Assembly (NCBI GenBank): GCA_021108215.1
Contig: JAIORK010000039.1
Location: 22,112 to 86,111, forward strand
Length of the DNA stretch: 64,000 nt
Source of the DNA: a bacterium
Lineage (GTDB): Bacteria > Oederibacteriota > JAAXVQ01 > JAUVAV01
Direction of reading: 5' to 3'
Both the position numbers and the translations under genes were made by a program. The notes beneath the pieces are model-generated. The model searched no databases, was not told the DNA's origin, and was given only the letters and a program-made list of their open reading frames with translations. Positions 1-11,700 of this stretch are shown here, piece after piece. Position 1 is the first letter of the stretch; every line of letters starts with the position of its first letter.

Positions 1-2653
1 TGCCCTTCAATGCACGATAGGCCTCACGCAAAGCAACTACATCCAGATCTTGCTTATTTTCAATGATGGTATCTTCAAGATAAAATGCGTCCGGATCACC
101 GGCATAATACTCTTCTTTATATTGTGTTGAGATTTTTTCCTGACGGATATATGCACCATTGTGGAACCAGGTCTTGGTCAGGATGGGTTTGACATAGTGC
201 TGAGGATCACCGGAATATTCCTCAAAGGTTTCCGTGTCCAGCGTCTCGACCATGCCAAATCCCCGAAACTCACGCTCAAAGGTGTCATAAAATCCATGAT
301 GATAAATGCTTTTACTCTTCAACCGGCTGCCGGATATCTGGTCTATGGTCTCCACTTCATCCAAAACCTGGACCGGGAATGCCAGTTTGGTGATCCAGTG
401 GTTCCCCTGCTGTTTATCTGCCAGATAATACTTGGAAGAAGGTGCATAAGTCAGTTTGACCAATTTCCCCAGATTGTTGTTGATCTCACTCAACAGATGC
501 GGTTTGCGCTGCATCAGTTCCATATAACTTAATTGATACTGATCCTGATCAGGCCGTTTGGTCGACCAGACCAATGACATCGTACCTTTACTCGTGAAAT
601 CAATAAAAGAGATCGTAGATAAGGAATCAAAAGGCAGCGGGAAATCCAGAATCTGTTTATCAGAAAAACCATTGCCTGATTCATTGAGCCAATACTCCAC
701 CTGATCATTGCCAAAATAAAAAATATCCGGCGTACCACTGCCGTCCAGATCACTCAACTGGATATTGCGGGGATTGAAGTCTTGTTGATTGCTTGAGAAT
801 CGCGGAGCATTTTTCATCTCTACCTTGGGACCAAATTTGCCATAACCCAGGTTGGGCCAATAACACACGGATCCATTTTGGATGCGTACAATATCGGTCA
901 ATCCGTCGCCTGACATGTCGGACAAATGGATGGATTGGGTGGAATCAGCGAAAACCACACCCTGTAGGGAACAGGCATGCCTGTTCCCTACGCCATACCC
1001 GGTCCCAACGTCTGGAATATCGTATCCTTCTTTACCCTTTGATTCATACCATACCAATTGATCATCCTGGGTGATAAGAATATCCGGCAGACCGTCACCG
1101 GTCAGATCAATCATCTTGGCATTGGGATCGTTGATGTCAAAGGTGGGTTTGTTCTCAAAAGGGATGAATTGCTCCCAAACTTCATCCTTGTACTCATAAT
1201 AGCCATTGACCGTATCACTGCGCACCACCAGTTCCTGGACACCGTCGCTGTTCACATCTGTGATCTGCATGGACTGGCTGCCTGCCAAAACCGGTTGCGG
1301 CACAGGTGTGATGGAACGCAAATCTCCGAATTGGCCGTCCCCAAGATTATCCTTGAAATACATGCCCCCGGACTGGAAAGTCATAATGCCGGAAAGCCCC
1401 TCACCTTTGAGGTCTACCCACTGATAGCTTGCATTATCTAAACCAATCGGCAGATTACGTTTACTCTCTTCATCTACTGTATGTATGGTGGTATCAATCT
1501 CCGGCTGGGTATAAGAATATTCCATGGCAGGCAGGGTCTTGGTCTCATAACCCGAAGCATTGCGCTTATAGCCCTTTTGTTGAACAGAAGTCAGGTATGT
1601 CATGGTGGATTGCTGCTGATAATTGAGTTCTAAAGATTTGACCAATTGCCAGTCATCCGTCCCAGGCGTTTCCGGGAAATTATGGAACATCAGCACACGT
1701 TGGCACAAGCGATAGGTGCGGACCTCAAAACCGGACTTGTAACTTGAGAAGGGATCTTGACGGACCGGCCAGTTCGTTTCTTCACTTGGCGCATCCGTGG
1801 TATGTTCCCCATAATCCAGAACCAGTTGCATATGGTGATTGGCCGGATCATTCGCCATAGGCGAATATTTGACGCGCTTCAAATATTTTTGGTTAAAGGC
1901 AAACCCATCTTTTATCCGCTGCCATTCAGTCACATCATTGGGTACATTGTCGCTATTTTCCTGTTTATACACATAATCAATCGTACTGCCTTTGGCATTG
2001 GTGGTTTTTTCCAGGAGCCAGGAAAAGACTTTCTGCGGATTGTCATGTGCCGCGATACGCGCCTGGGAAGTCAGACCGTAATAAGAGGTAATATTTTCCT
2101 TGGTCGTGGCCTGCCAATGAACTTCTCCATTATCCAGATTGCGCCATTTTTCAATACGCGCAAAAAGACCCTCAATGCGAGGACGATAAGATGTAATTTT
2201 GTAATTCGCCTGTCCTCCCGTAGGGGTGGGTTCCAAACCCACCCGCACAACCCGTTCCCATTCCTCCCCGTTTTTTTCCAATACCGGCACCAAATCCTCG
2301 GCACCGGAGAGAATAAATGTATCCGCATCTTCGGCGTCATTATAGGTAGGCAAATGTTTATCAGTCTTGCGGGTAATGGTGGGCACACCCACATCCCAGC
2401 CCAGGCCGAATGGGCTGTTGCCGGACCCAGAGTTGTAGCTGAGGGACAACTCAGGTGCAAAACCATTGCGCCCGGGTGTGAGCGGCAAAGGGATCGAGAA
2501 ACTCCCGGTACCGGTTACGGCATTGGCCTGGAATTTCTCACCCATACCACTGATCGCACCGCCGCCTTTGGGCAAGTTGATCGCATGGTGTTTGATTTTA
2601 TTTTTATCTTCCTGTTGATCAGGTTGATTTTGTTTTTGTGTTTCCTTTGCCAT
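1..2653 (-). CDS. Tc toxin B subunit (SpvB/TcdB-like), 3' end outside window
   Basis: This is the TcB cocoon component of an ABC-type toxin complex. In the family it joins TcC to encapsulate the toxic C-terminus and docks on the TcA pentamer. The frame is open from the ATG at 2653, preceded by AAAGGAGGCCTGTC, to the left edge (about 884 codons seen). Residues ~35-290 match the SpvB domain (GTGSFSIPLPLTPGR, LSLSYNSGSGNSPFGLGW). Residues ~405-690 carry FG-GAP/VCBS-type repeats (DLTGDGLPDI, DMSGDGLTDI, DLDGSGTPDI). Residues ~700-830 match the TcdB mid-N region (YHHGFYDTFEREFRGFG), and the visible end (LREAYRALKG) starts the mid-C region. It lies 84 bp downstream of the TcA gene. Two palindromic repeats (964-991 and 2220-2248) are read through in frame. 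Whether TcC is fused or separate cannot be seen. Family assignment is firm; the target organism is unknown. Confidence 0.93.
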   Translation of the reverse strand, partial: MAKETQKQNQPDQQEDKNKIKHHAINLPKGGGAISGMGEKFQANAVTGTGSFSIPLPLTPGRNGFAPELSLSYNSGSGNSPFGLGWDVGVPTITRKTDKHLPTYNDAEDADTFILSGAEDLVPVLEKNGEEWERVVRVGLEPTPTGGQANYKITSYRPRIEGLFARIEKWRNLDNGEVHWQATTKENITSYYGLTSQARIAAHDNPQKVFSWLLEKTTNAKGSTIDYVYKQENSDNVPNDVTEWQRIKDGFAFNQKYLKRVKYSPMANDPANHHMQLVLDYGEHTTDAPSEETNWPVRQDPFSSYKSGFEVRTYRLCQRVLMFHNFPETPGTDDWQLVKSLELNYQQQSTMTYLTSVQQKGYKRNASGYETKTLPAMEYSYTQPEIDTTIHTVDEESKRNLPIGLDNASYQWVDLKGEGLSGIMTFQSGGMYFKDNLGDGQFGDLRSITPVPQPVLAGSQSMQITDVNSDGVQELVVRSDTVNGYYEYKDEVWEQFIPFENKPTFDINDPNAKMIDLTGDGLPDILITQDDQLVWYESKGKEGYDIPDVGTGYGVGNRHACSLQGVVFADSTQSIHLSDMSGDGLTDIVRIQNGSVCYWPNLGYGKFGPKVEMKNAPRFSSNQQDFNPRNIQLSDLDGSGTPDIFYFGNDQVEYWLNESGNGFSDKQILDFPLPFDSLSTISFIDFTSKGTMSLVWSTKRPDQDQYQLSYMELMQRKPHLLSEINNNLGKLVKLTYAPSSKYYLADKQQGNHWITKLAFPVQVLDEVETIDQISGSRLKSKSIYHHGFYDTFEREFRGFGMVETLDTETFEEYSGDPQHYVKPILTKTWFHNGAYIRQEKISTQYKEEYYAGDPDAFYLEDTIIENKQDLDVVALREAYRALKG
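964..991. repeat. 28-bp perfect palindrome inside the TcB frame
   Basis: A perfect 28-bp palindrome (half-site GTAGGGAACAGGCA) belongs to the GTAG...CTAC family found elsewhere in the window. Read on the minus strand it adds roughly VGNRHACSLQ to TcB between a TGYG turn and VVFADS, in a loop between two FG-GAP-type repeats. The frame stays open on both sides. Confidence 0.9.
2220..2248. repeat. 29-bp imperfect palindrome inside the TcB frame
   Basis: The sequence has arms GGGTGGGTT and AACCCACCC with a GTAG end on the left and a degraded GCAC end on the right. It encodes about VRVGLEPTPTGG on the minus strand within the SpvB domain. It looks like a decayed member of the same palindrome family. 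Confidence 0.75.
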
Positions 2654-2678
2654 GACAGGCCTCCTTTTTTGAATTATT

Positions 2679-2706
2679 GTAGGGGCGAATAATTATTCGC
2701 CCCTAC
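2679..2706. repeat. 28-bp palindrome between tcA and tcB
   Basis: A perfect 28-bp palindrome with half-site GTAGGGGCGAATAA. A second, imperfect GC-rich dyad (CGGGACGACCCCGCCCG) abuts it at 2709-2727. Together they fill most of the 84-bp gap between the TcA stop and the TcB ribosome-binding site. They could fold in the mRNA, but there is no T-run to make a terminator. Confidence 0.85.
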
Positions 2707-2737
2707 AGGACGGGACGACCCCGCCCGTACGATATAG

Positions 2738-5700
2738 CTAAAAGGAAACCTCTGTTTCGTAAAACACAATCAAAGCAATGTTGCGGATGTTTTCCGGCGC
2801 AAAATCATCTTCATGTCCATCCTGCGGCTTTAGTGTCCATGTTTCATCTGCATTAACAGTCAAACTTGGCGTTTCGATTGTTTTGCCATGTTCCAAAACA
2901 TAATTTGCATTTGATTCAAGTGTCATGGTCACACTACTCAAATCATTTGCGGGTTCATCCGGCTGATCATATTGGAGATAAATGCTTGATATTTCTTTAT
3001 TGCCATTAAGATTCGCACAATATTTGGGATCAATGGTAAAGGTAATGCCTTGCTCACGATCGAGCATAAACTGGTTCCATGCGTCACTGTAGGCTTGTTT
3101 GAGCAAAATAAGGCCATAACCTTCGTCAACTCCAGTCTCCAAAAATCCTTTCACTGCAGTCGCAAAATCACCACCACCCTGCAAGGCTGAGTATTCCACT
3201 TTGATAATCACGTCCTGAATCTTGGAATAATCAATGACCCCCAGCGCGCCATTGAGCTCCAGCCGCCAGGTGGAGATGGCTCCCGTGCCCTCAAAAGGCA
3301 GATAGCGTTCATCCTGGAAATTGAGCTGGAACAAACCGCTGTCATTTTCCCCGCGCGAGAGCGCAACCTGCTGATTGGGCCGCCAATCCGCACGAATGGA
3401 AAGCGGCATGGATTGGCCTTCGCCGGGCGTAATCAGGTATGGCAATCCATCGACATGGTCAGGCTCGATCAATGTCCGATGCGTCAATTGGGTTAACGTG
3501 GCATTGAGGTTCTTGTACTGCCCCACGATGGCTGGGAAAGAGATGGAGATGGTCTTGATCTGGCGGCAATAGTGGCCCGGAAAATCCTGGGCAAACAAAC
3601 GCTCTGTGAGATCGAATTCACAGACCCGATTCTGCTTGAGTTTGACCAGAGCCAAAGGATCAAGCGCTGCCAGGGAGACGGTCTTAGAAATCTCAAAACG
3701 ACGCTTGTTTTTCTCAAGATAGGCCTTTTCCATGCGATCCAGGTCATATTGGAGCTGCTCGCCTGCCAGCAATCCCTTGCGCAGTCCGTCCCAATAGACC
3801 GGCTTGATATAATCGACCTCACTGGCTTTGAATCCCATCTCAAATTGGAAGGACTTCTGAGCAGCCTTGGCCAGACCCAGGGCCATCTGGTAGGATTGGA
3901 AATAAATGCCTGTGATCTTGCTGATCATCCATTGGTAGAGCTGTTTGTTGGTGAATTTGGATTTCAGGAAACTGTCAATGTCCTCATTGTTCTTGATCTG
4001 CTTTTCCTGGACATTAATTTCTTTCCGAGCAATTTCCACCTGTTTGTCAGCAGCCTCAATTTGATGCTCAATTTGATTTATATCATGACTTGCCAATTTC
4101 CCCTGAAGTTCCCATTCCTGTGATCTTCTATACCATCCCCCCAACATGGAACTTAACGCATTCCCAAATTCCATCATGCTGGATAAGGTTTTATATGAAC
4201 TACTCATACCCGTCAATCCCCGCCCTAGTTGTTCTCCTCCATATGTCATCGCAAATGGCGAGCCTACCTGAGGCATATAACCACCTATTGATGTTACAAT
4301 ATCCATTATTTGCGCTACTATTGAATACCCTTTCGATAGAGTCATAAAAATCAATTGAGCTGTTTCATAATTCGAAAGCCCTTCATCGATAAGTCCCAAA
4401 TAATGGACTTCTCGCTCTTTCGCATTTTCCAGACTTTTTTCTAATGAAAGCTTTGTTTGTTCTGCATTTCCTAGTTGATCATTTTTAATATCCAAGGTCA
4501 TATCCAATATCTTACCTTCCTGCGTATTGCGCAACAGGCTCATTTCCTCAACATCTTTTTTCTCCAAGGCACTTAAAAGCGATCCGCCAAGCTGGATCAC
4601 CCGGCTTGCGAATTCCCGGGATTTGTTCAGGATCACATTGAACCGGTAATGCGGAACCGGCGCGCCGAGATCAGCCAATGCAGCGGCAAACCCACCACCG
4701 CCGGCAGCGGCCTGAACCAAAGCCATGGGATCAATGGGTGGCTGGAACAAAGGCAAAGGTTGCTTGACACCCTCGATATTGAGGCATTGCCGAATTTTAT
4801 ACAACCGATCCTCGACGCGGTCCCAATATTGTATAAACAAATCGTTTTCCGGGATCACAAAGTAACCGCGTGCTACAAAATCATCATTCGGCAATCCAGG
4901 AATCGCAACCATCTTATCCGGCAGGCTATTGTTCACCGGTGAATTTTCCAACGCCAGTAAAGTGGCCTGCCAATTGTCAGGATAAAGCTCTGTATAGAGT
5001 TGGTAATAATTTTGTGTGGGCATGGTCGCTTTCTCAGCAGTATAGTCCGGCCGGGCGCCTAATAAATCATAAGCCAGGATGTAAAGCATACGCGCTTCGT
5101 TGATGGTTTCCCGGGTGTATTGGGTGAAAAGCTTATCACCCCAGTCCATGAGGTTATCAATATAGGCCATAACAATCGATTTACGATAGGCGATCCGTCG
5201 CAGGGCTGCAATGGCATGCGGGTCAAAGGGATCTTCCTGATAGCTTTCATATTGCGACTGGAATGTATACGCTACCGGATCCTGGTGAAATGGCAGAAAT
5301 TTCCAGAAATAGTAAATGTTGGAACGTTTATACAATTCCACAATAGCGGCTATGGCTTGTTCTTTCTTGCTTTCCGTGATACTTGCTTCTTCGCACAAAG
5401 TGATAAATACATCTCTTTCTTCCACTCCCATGATACCGGTCAGACTCAGTTTACCGGTGCTTTCGTTGTATCCATATTTTTCATCCAAGGTACCCAACAC
5501 ACTAATATTCTCGAAAGGAACTGAAACCGTTTTATGTGTAGGATCATAGACATAGTGATACCATTTCTGGGCTTCATCATGTTTCTGTGCTGTATTCAGT
5601 GTTTGCGAGATTAAATAGGGGGTATGAAAAAAGATTTCCCAGTAGTAAATACCATTGGCACTCAGGAAATCCAATTGATCACTTACTGGCACACTGGCCA

Positions 5701-8700
5701 CATTATCAGGATTATAATAAATCGTATCAACAGCACTGCCCTGGCTCGCATCAGACGTAAATCGCGGCAATTCATCCAACTCTTGGGAACTCAGTGCCAG
5801 CAAGCCATCGATACCATTGGCTAACAATTTCTGGCTTAACTTTTGGGCTGTATTTGAAGTCAGGCGGATAATTTGATATTTTGCATTCCGTAATTCAAAG
5901 GGCCAATTCTGTTCATCAAACGAAAAGTTATTGTCATAGGCATAACAAATATATTGTTGGGTCGCATCTTTTTTTCTATAAATATATAGATCTTCCCCGA
6001 CATAAAACGCAGATTGAATAGAATCATTGAAGCTCGTTGGTAAGTTACCCCAGCGTTTCTCAAGTTTACGAGGCCAAGTTGCCGCATCACCGTCAATGGC
6101 AATATCACCTGTTTCATTTTCCAAATAGGCATAATATTTATTTCCGCTAAACAAATATATTCTGGCGTTTTGGTCCCCGGGTATACGAATGGCGGCCGTC
6201 ACAGAAATACCTTTTTCCATCCATCCATCAGGTGTGCTTAGTAATTGAAACTCATCAGGAAAACGGTTATTGACATCACGATAGAATAGGTATTTATTTC
6301 CCTGAAAAACATAGAGTCCGTTTGACCCATCCACAAAGGCAGCAGTTATATCGTTGCCGGCTAATAAGTTATCGTTTTTACCCCATTTTACAGCAATAGT
6401 TTCAGCGGTATAACTATTATCAGATCTAGCATAATTTACTCCATCAAAAAAGTACCAAACCGTGCCAATTTGAATCGCAGCTTTGACTGTCGATAATGCT
6501 GTGCCACATAGATCCCCTAAACTGAGGTTCACTGGCGAACCCCATCCCGGGTTTTGATAAGTACAATATTGTCCTGCATAGGCTAAATATAACAATCCAT
6601 CCTTCACAAGCGCTCCATCTACTCCATCAAATGGCAGTTCGTTAAGCAAATTATTATCAACAAACTTTCCTGTATATTGTTTATCAGTTTCATTAATTAA
6701 ATATATTTTCCCTTTAAATACGAATGCTTTTTCGGCAACAATAACTCCGATAAAATTTTCCCATATGATACTATCGTAATTATCGCCTAATATTGTTGGC
6801 ACATCATATTGAGACTTGAGTTGTGCGTCTTCATATATTTCATCATTGCCGTTTGCAAATGATTCATAAGACATCTGATAATTTGTTGAAACTATATTGA
6901 TCTTTTCATCCAAGATAAATGCCGTTTCGAATTGTTCAGAAGATTCTTCAAGAATATTGATATTTCCCCATTTTGCATTGACATTCTCTTGAGATCGTAG
7001 CGACTTATCGTCATTGAACTGATAGTATTGATCTCCGGAAATGACATGGGTAATATATTTGTTTTCATTCCTATTCAGGCTTCTGAAGGCTGCATCTATT
7101 TCCGCAACTTCAGTAAACGGCGTCCCTGATTCAATCACCAATTCATCTGAGGACGTTTTATCTGTCTTGCACAAAAAGTTCCCGCCCTTCATATCAAAAC
7201 TAAACCATGGCGGCGATAGATAGTTATCAAATTTCGCTTGCCATTGAATCGGATTATCCGGTTCAAAACCCAAAACATCGGAAGGAAATGCAACAGTAGT
7301 GAATTTATCATTATCTGTTTGAGTACTTTTCTCATAGACCAATTCCGATGTTACTCGTCCGAACAAATCAAGCTCCTCGTCCCCTTGGTATTTTATATAA
7401 ATATATTCTTCCGTATCATATTCATCACTCTCAGAAGGATTGGCAACATAGAATTTGGCATTATCCACCGTAATTTTCTCATAGCCCTTCTCTTTATCCA
7501 TAACTTGGGCGACTTCAATCAGTTTTTGTGGCGCTTTCCATTCTTTATTCATATTGTAATAAGTATATTGAATTACTGGATTGTAATTAATCTTCGTTTC
7601 ATTATCCTGATTTTCCGGATTTTCATCGTCCCCTAATCCAAATTTAGTATCATTTATGTCCCGATGCTCCAACCAAAATACAAACAACCGATTGAATGCA
7701 TAAACTGGATATACTTTTTCAGAATTAATCAAAATACTGATTTCCTGCCACGGCTCCCATGCAATGGGATCAACAGAATTGGAAGGAACTTTGCCGATGC
7801 GATAGAAATATTGGATAGGATCAGTACGAGCATACCCGAGCATGACAACATGCGTTCCATCACCTTTGGTAAAAACGCTTCCTCCGGAAATAATTAGGCT
7901 GGATACAGTAGCATATCCTTCCAGATAATTCGTATATGCTGTCTGCACAGCCGTATCGGTGATATCGGTTTGTAATAATTCCTCTTCCAAAGCCTTAAAA
8001 GCCGGACTTTTGCTATTGCGTAACTCGGGGCGAATGTAATTTTCCGGATACAGGAAGACTTTGCGGTTGGCTTCCCAGACCCGGTAATTTTTCATCCATC
8101 CCCACCAGCGTTTCAAGTCATTCAGTTTAGCTTCGCTAGCTTCCCACGTCTCGAGATTGTTTAACGTACGATGGTAATAGAGCTGGGCACATGCAATAGC
8201 TTCTTTGAGCCGGGAAGTCGCGGCTTCATCACCCATTTCCACATCAATTAAGAGTTCTGCATAGAGATCGCGGCTGTTTTCATATCCCAGTTTGTAGATC
8301 AAATAAGGCATCAAGGCATCCCGTTTGATCTTGTTCATAGCATTGTGTAATTCGCTGGACGCGAGTTCCCAATCCTTATCCGAGATTTTTGATTTCAAGC
8401 TGTCTAAAAGAATATTGTTGGCCGCTTGAATATTGGGATGCTCCCCATAAACTTCAGGCCACACATTATCGATCATGGTGAAATCAGTAATACCGATTTT
8501 TTGACAATATTCGATAATATCCTTCATTTCTTTGATTGTTTTCACGGAACCAATTAGCGGAGGATCGCTGAGTGTAGCCACATTCACCGCCGGGTCATAA
8601 TCTGGATCGTAATCCGGCGCACTGGGATCGGAATTGTAATCATCGGGCACATGCGCCCAAAACAGTTTTTTAATTTGCATCTCTTCCCATCCAGTCGCCC

Positions 8701-11700
8701 GGCTCAACAAGGCATCTGTCTGTTCCGCATCCTTATAAAAATCAAGAATGGAATACTCTTTGGAATTAAAGGTGTTGACTAATTCACTAAAATTTTCAAA
8801 TGTCACAATATCATTGATTAAAATATTGGGATTCCCATCCATGGGATCAATGGCACGGTAATTTTGCTTGACAATCAACAATTCCATTTGGTTCGTATTC
8901 AAAGATGTTTTATTCCCCAATAATACAAACTGTTGTAAGCAAAACAGATAATTTTTAATTTCATCCGGTATAATTTCCGCATCATCCGCCATGTTTAAAA
9001 TAGGCGTCGCCACTTCATGGAGAACATGACTGTTTTTCTCTCCCTGAGCTAAATATACTTCTTGGCTCAGCAACCGAAGTCGGGCAATATCCAGATCCAA
9101 ATAACTTTCCAGGACACTGAACAAAGCCTGTTCCTGCTGTTCCCTCATCTCGGTCAGAATCGCCTGGATTTCTTCCACATATTCTTTTAGTTCTTGCTTA
9201 AGCTTCGCTGTCATCTCTGCAATTGCATCAAAGATCATCAGACATTCCGCCGCGTTGAAACCAGTTAAAGTAAATCCATCGCGGTTATCCGCATCGCTAA
9301 AAAAGTTCCTACCGGCTTCCATCAATTCCGCCAGCTGCTCCGGGTCTGAATCACCGTCAATATCTTCCTCATAGGATTCACCAGTATATTGAAGTGTTTC
9401 CAACTGAATGAGCATTTCCTCGTACCGAGTTTCATCCCCCATTTCTGTGAAATTCATGGGGGTCAATATAATTTTCTTTTCCAACTTCGCTCGGACAATA
9501 CCTTCCAAAACAAATTCGCCAGGTACATCCAGCATAAGTCCGTTTGTATCCAAACAATCATTAGCACTGTTTTGTAAATCCTCAAAAAGTTTCCCAGCAA
9601 ATTCAGCGTCCATGCGCGAAGTCTCAAACTGGGTTGCAGTGACCTTTTGTGAAACCAATTGAGTCTTGACTTCTGCGATCATGTCCTTGATATCCTTGGA
9701 AGACAAGAATCCCTCCTCACCCAAGATTACGGTTTTGGAGTGCAAGGCGGCCAGCTGGCCCACAGACAATCCCATATTTTTCAACCAATCCATAGTGCTA
9801 ACAATAATCTGGAGCAGCCATAGTACGGATGCCACATCTACTGTCCCTGTTTGGCAAAGGATTTCATGGCAATCCAGGGTGGTTACCTGCCAATCCATGG
9901 GCAAGTAGGGCTTGATGGGATTTTCCGCTTCATAGGCCCAGATCTGGTCCAGCACACCCAACAATACCAGGAGCTCCTCCATATCCAGTTTATAGATTTT
10001 GGCAAGCGTGGCATACCGATAAAGCAAAGTCAGTTTTGAAAGATCAACATCCGCCGAGAGATTTAAGGCTGTAGTTAAAACGTTAAGTTCCTCAGCCTTC
10101 ATCCCCAAACTGCCTTGAATTCGGTTGCGGATATGCAGATTCGCAAGGCTTTTATCTGGTTCTTCCCGGATGGACAGATCGTGTCCTTTGTCATAGACCT
10201 GGTAAAATAGATGTTCCGGTTTGGACTTCGAACCTTCTCCCCAGTCTTTCATGTCCGCCCAGAAAGCGCACACCACGTCCACTGGTTGTTCTAACTTATT
10301 TTGCAAATATCGAATGACAGCCAAATGCTTAACAACCAGTTCATCATCAAGTGTTTTTTGGAAAGCTGTCCGCAATATCAAGTCGCTTTCTTCAGGACTC
10401 CACTTGCTAATTTTGTTTAGCAAAATAAATCTATTTAATAAATCGAGATGAATACTCGCGATAATATCTTTCCGATAATTATTTATACAAATATAGGACT
10501 CCTCTTGGTTTTGATAGGAACTTTCCAGCAATTCCATGTATTCATCAATATATCGAATGAGATTTTGATGCACACTTTCTCCAAATAAGCTATCGCTTGC
10601 TAAATTCGCAATCATATCCCGCGAATAAAGTCTGATGTGCAATAAAGCCCCTGTTATTCCCTCTTCATACCATTGTGTAACTAAATCATCTGAGATAGCG
10701 CCGTCCATAGCGTCTTTTTCAAATCCATATTCATCTGCCAATGCTCGAATTTCAGTTTTTGTTAATCGTGTATACTGTTCATCACGGGAGATTTCCTGCA
10801 TTACAGCCGTTGCATGTTGATTATAACCGCCACCCATACTCATCCAGAGTCGGCGATGTTTTTCATTGAATTTTTCCGGTATATCATCTGTCTGGGTGGT
10901 CAATCCATATTTGCCATAATCGTATACATTCTCCAACTTTTCGGATAAGACATCCAATTGTTCCGTGGTTGGAACGGCCAAACTATTATTTTCAACATAC
11001 TCTAATATCAGTTTTCGCGAATGAAGCTTTATGCGCAATTCTGTCAGAGTTAGCGGTTGATCCAGCCAATACGCTTTGCTATGGTTTGGAGACGCTTCTG
11101 TTAGCGTATAGTCACTCAATAATCCATTAATAGCAGTTTCATCATATCCACAGAAATCTTCCGCCATGTCCAACACTGCCATTTCAGCGGTTGCTAGCGG
11201 ATCTGGTAGCGGGTCTGGCGATACCAAGTTTTCCAACACTAACCTATATGCCTGATTGAACATATTTTCCAGCGTTTCAAAACTATTGGGATCTTTGAAA
11301 GTAACTGAATAGTAGTTTTCTAACGACCCTGCATAATAGTCCATCGTCTCTTTTGTTGAGATCTTATATCCGGTTATATCAGCATATTTTGTGATGATAT
11401 TTTGGCAGCTTAATTTGATTCTCATTTCTGTTTTCGTTAAATCCATAGCGTAGTACTTCATCATGTCATACGCATCCAGAGGATAGAGCAGCCAGTCCTG
11501 TAGTGCATATTCATCCGCCACACGCTTAATATCATGAACAGTCAAGCCTTTATAATTTTCATCAGGATCTATTGTGAGTATCTGATCAGACAGCGGATCA
11601 TTGACAGCGGTCGCCACATTCCAGATCGGAGAATAGATATTCGCAAACGCGCTTTTTAAGGTGTTGTCAGAGTTATGCTTTTCACCGTATGCTGTTTCCA

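Noticed and set aside
1757..2692. Plus-strand 311-codon open frame
   Set aside because: It is the antisense shadow of the TcB gene, which is strongly supported on the minus strand. It lacks a ribosome site and any recognisable motif.
2679..2730. Palindromes as intrinsic terminators between tcA and tcB
   Set aside because: No U-run follows, and the same palindromes occur inside coding frames and in unrelated intergenic places.
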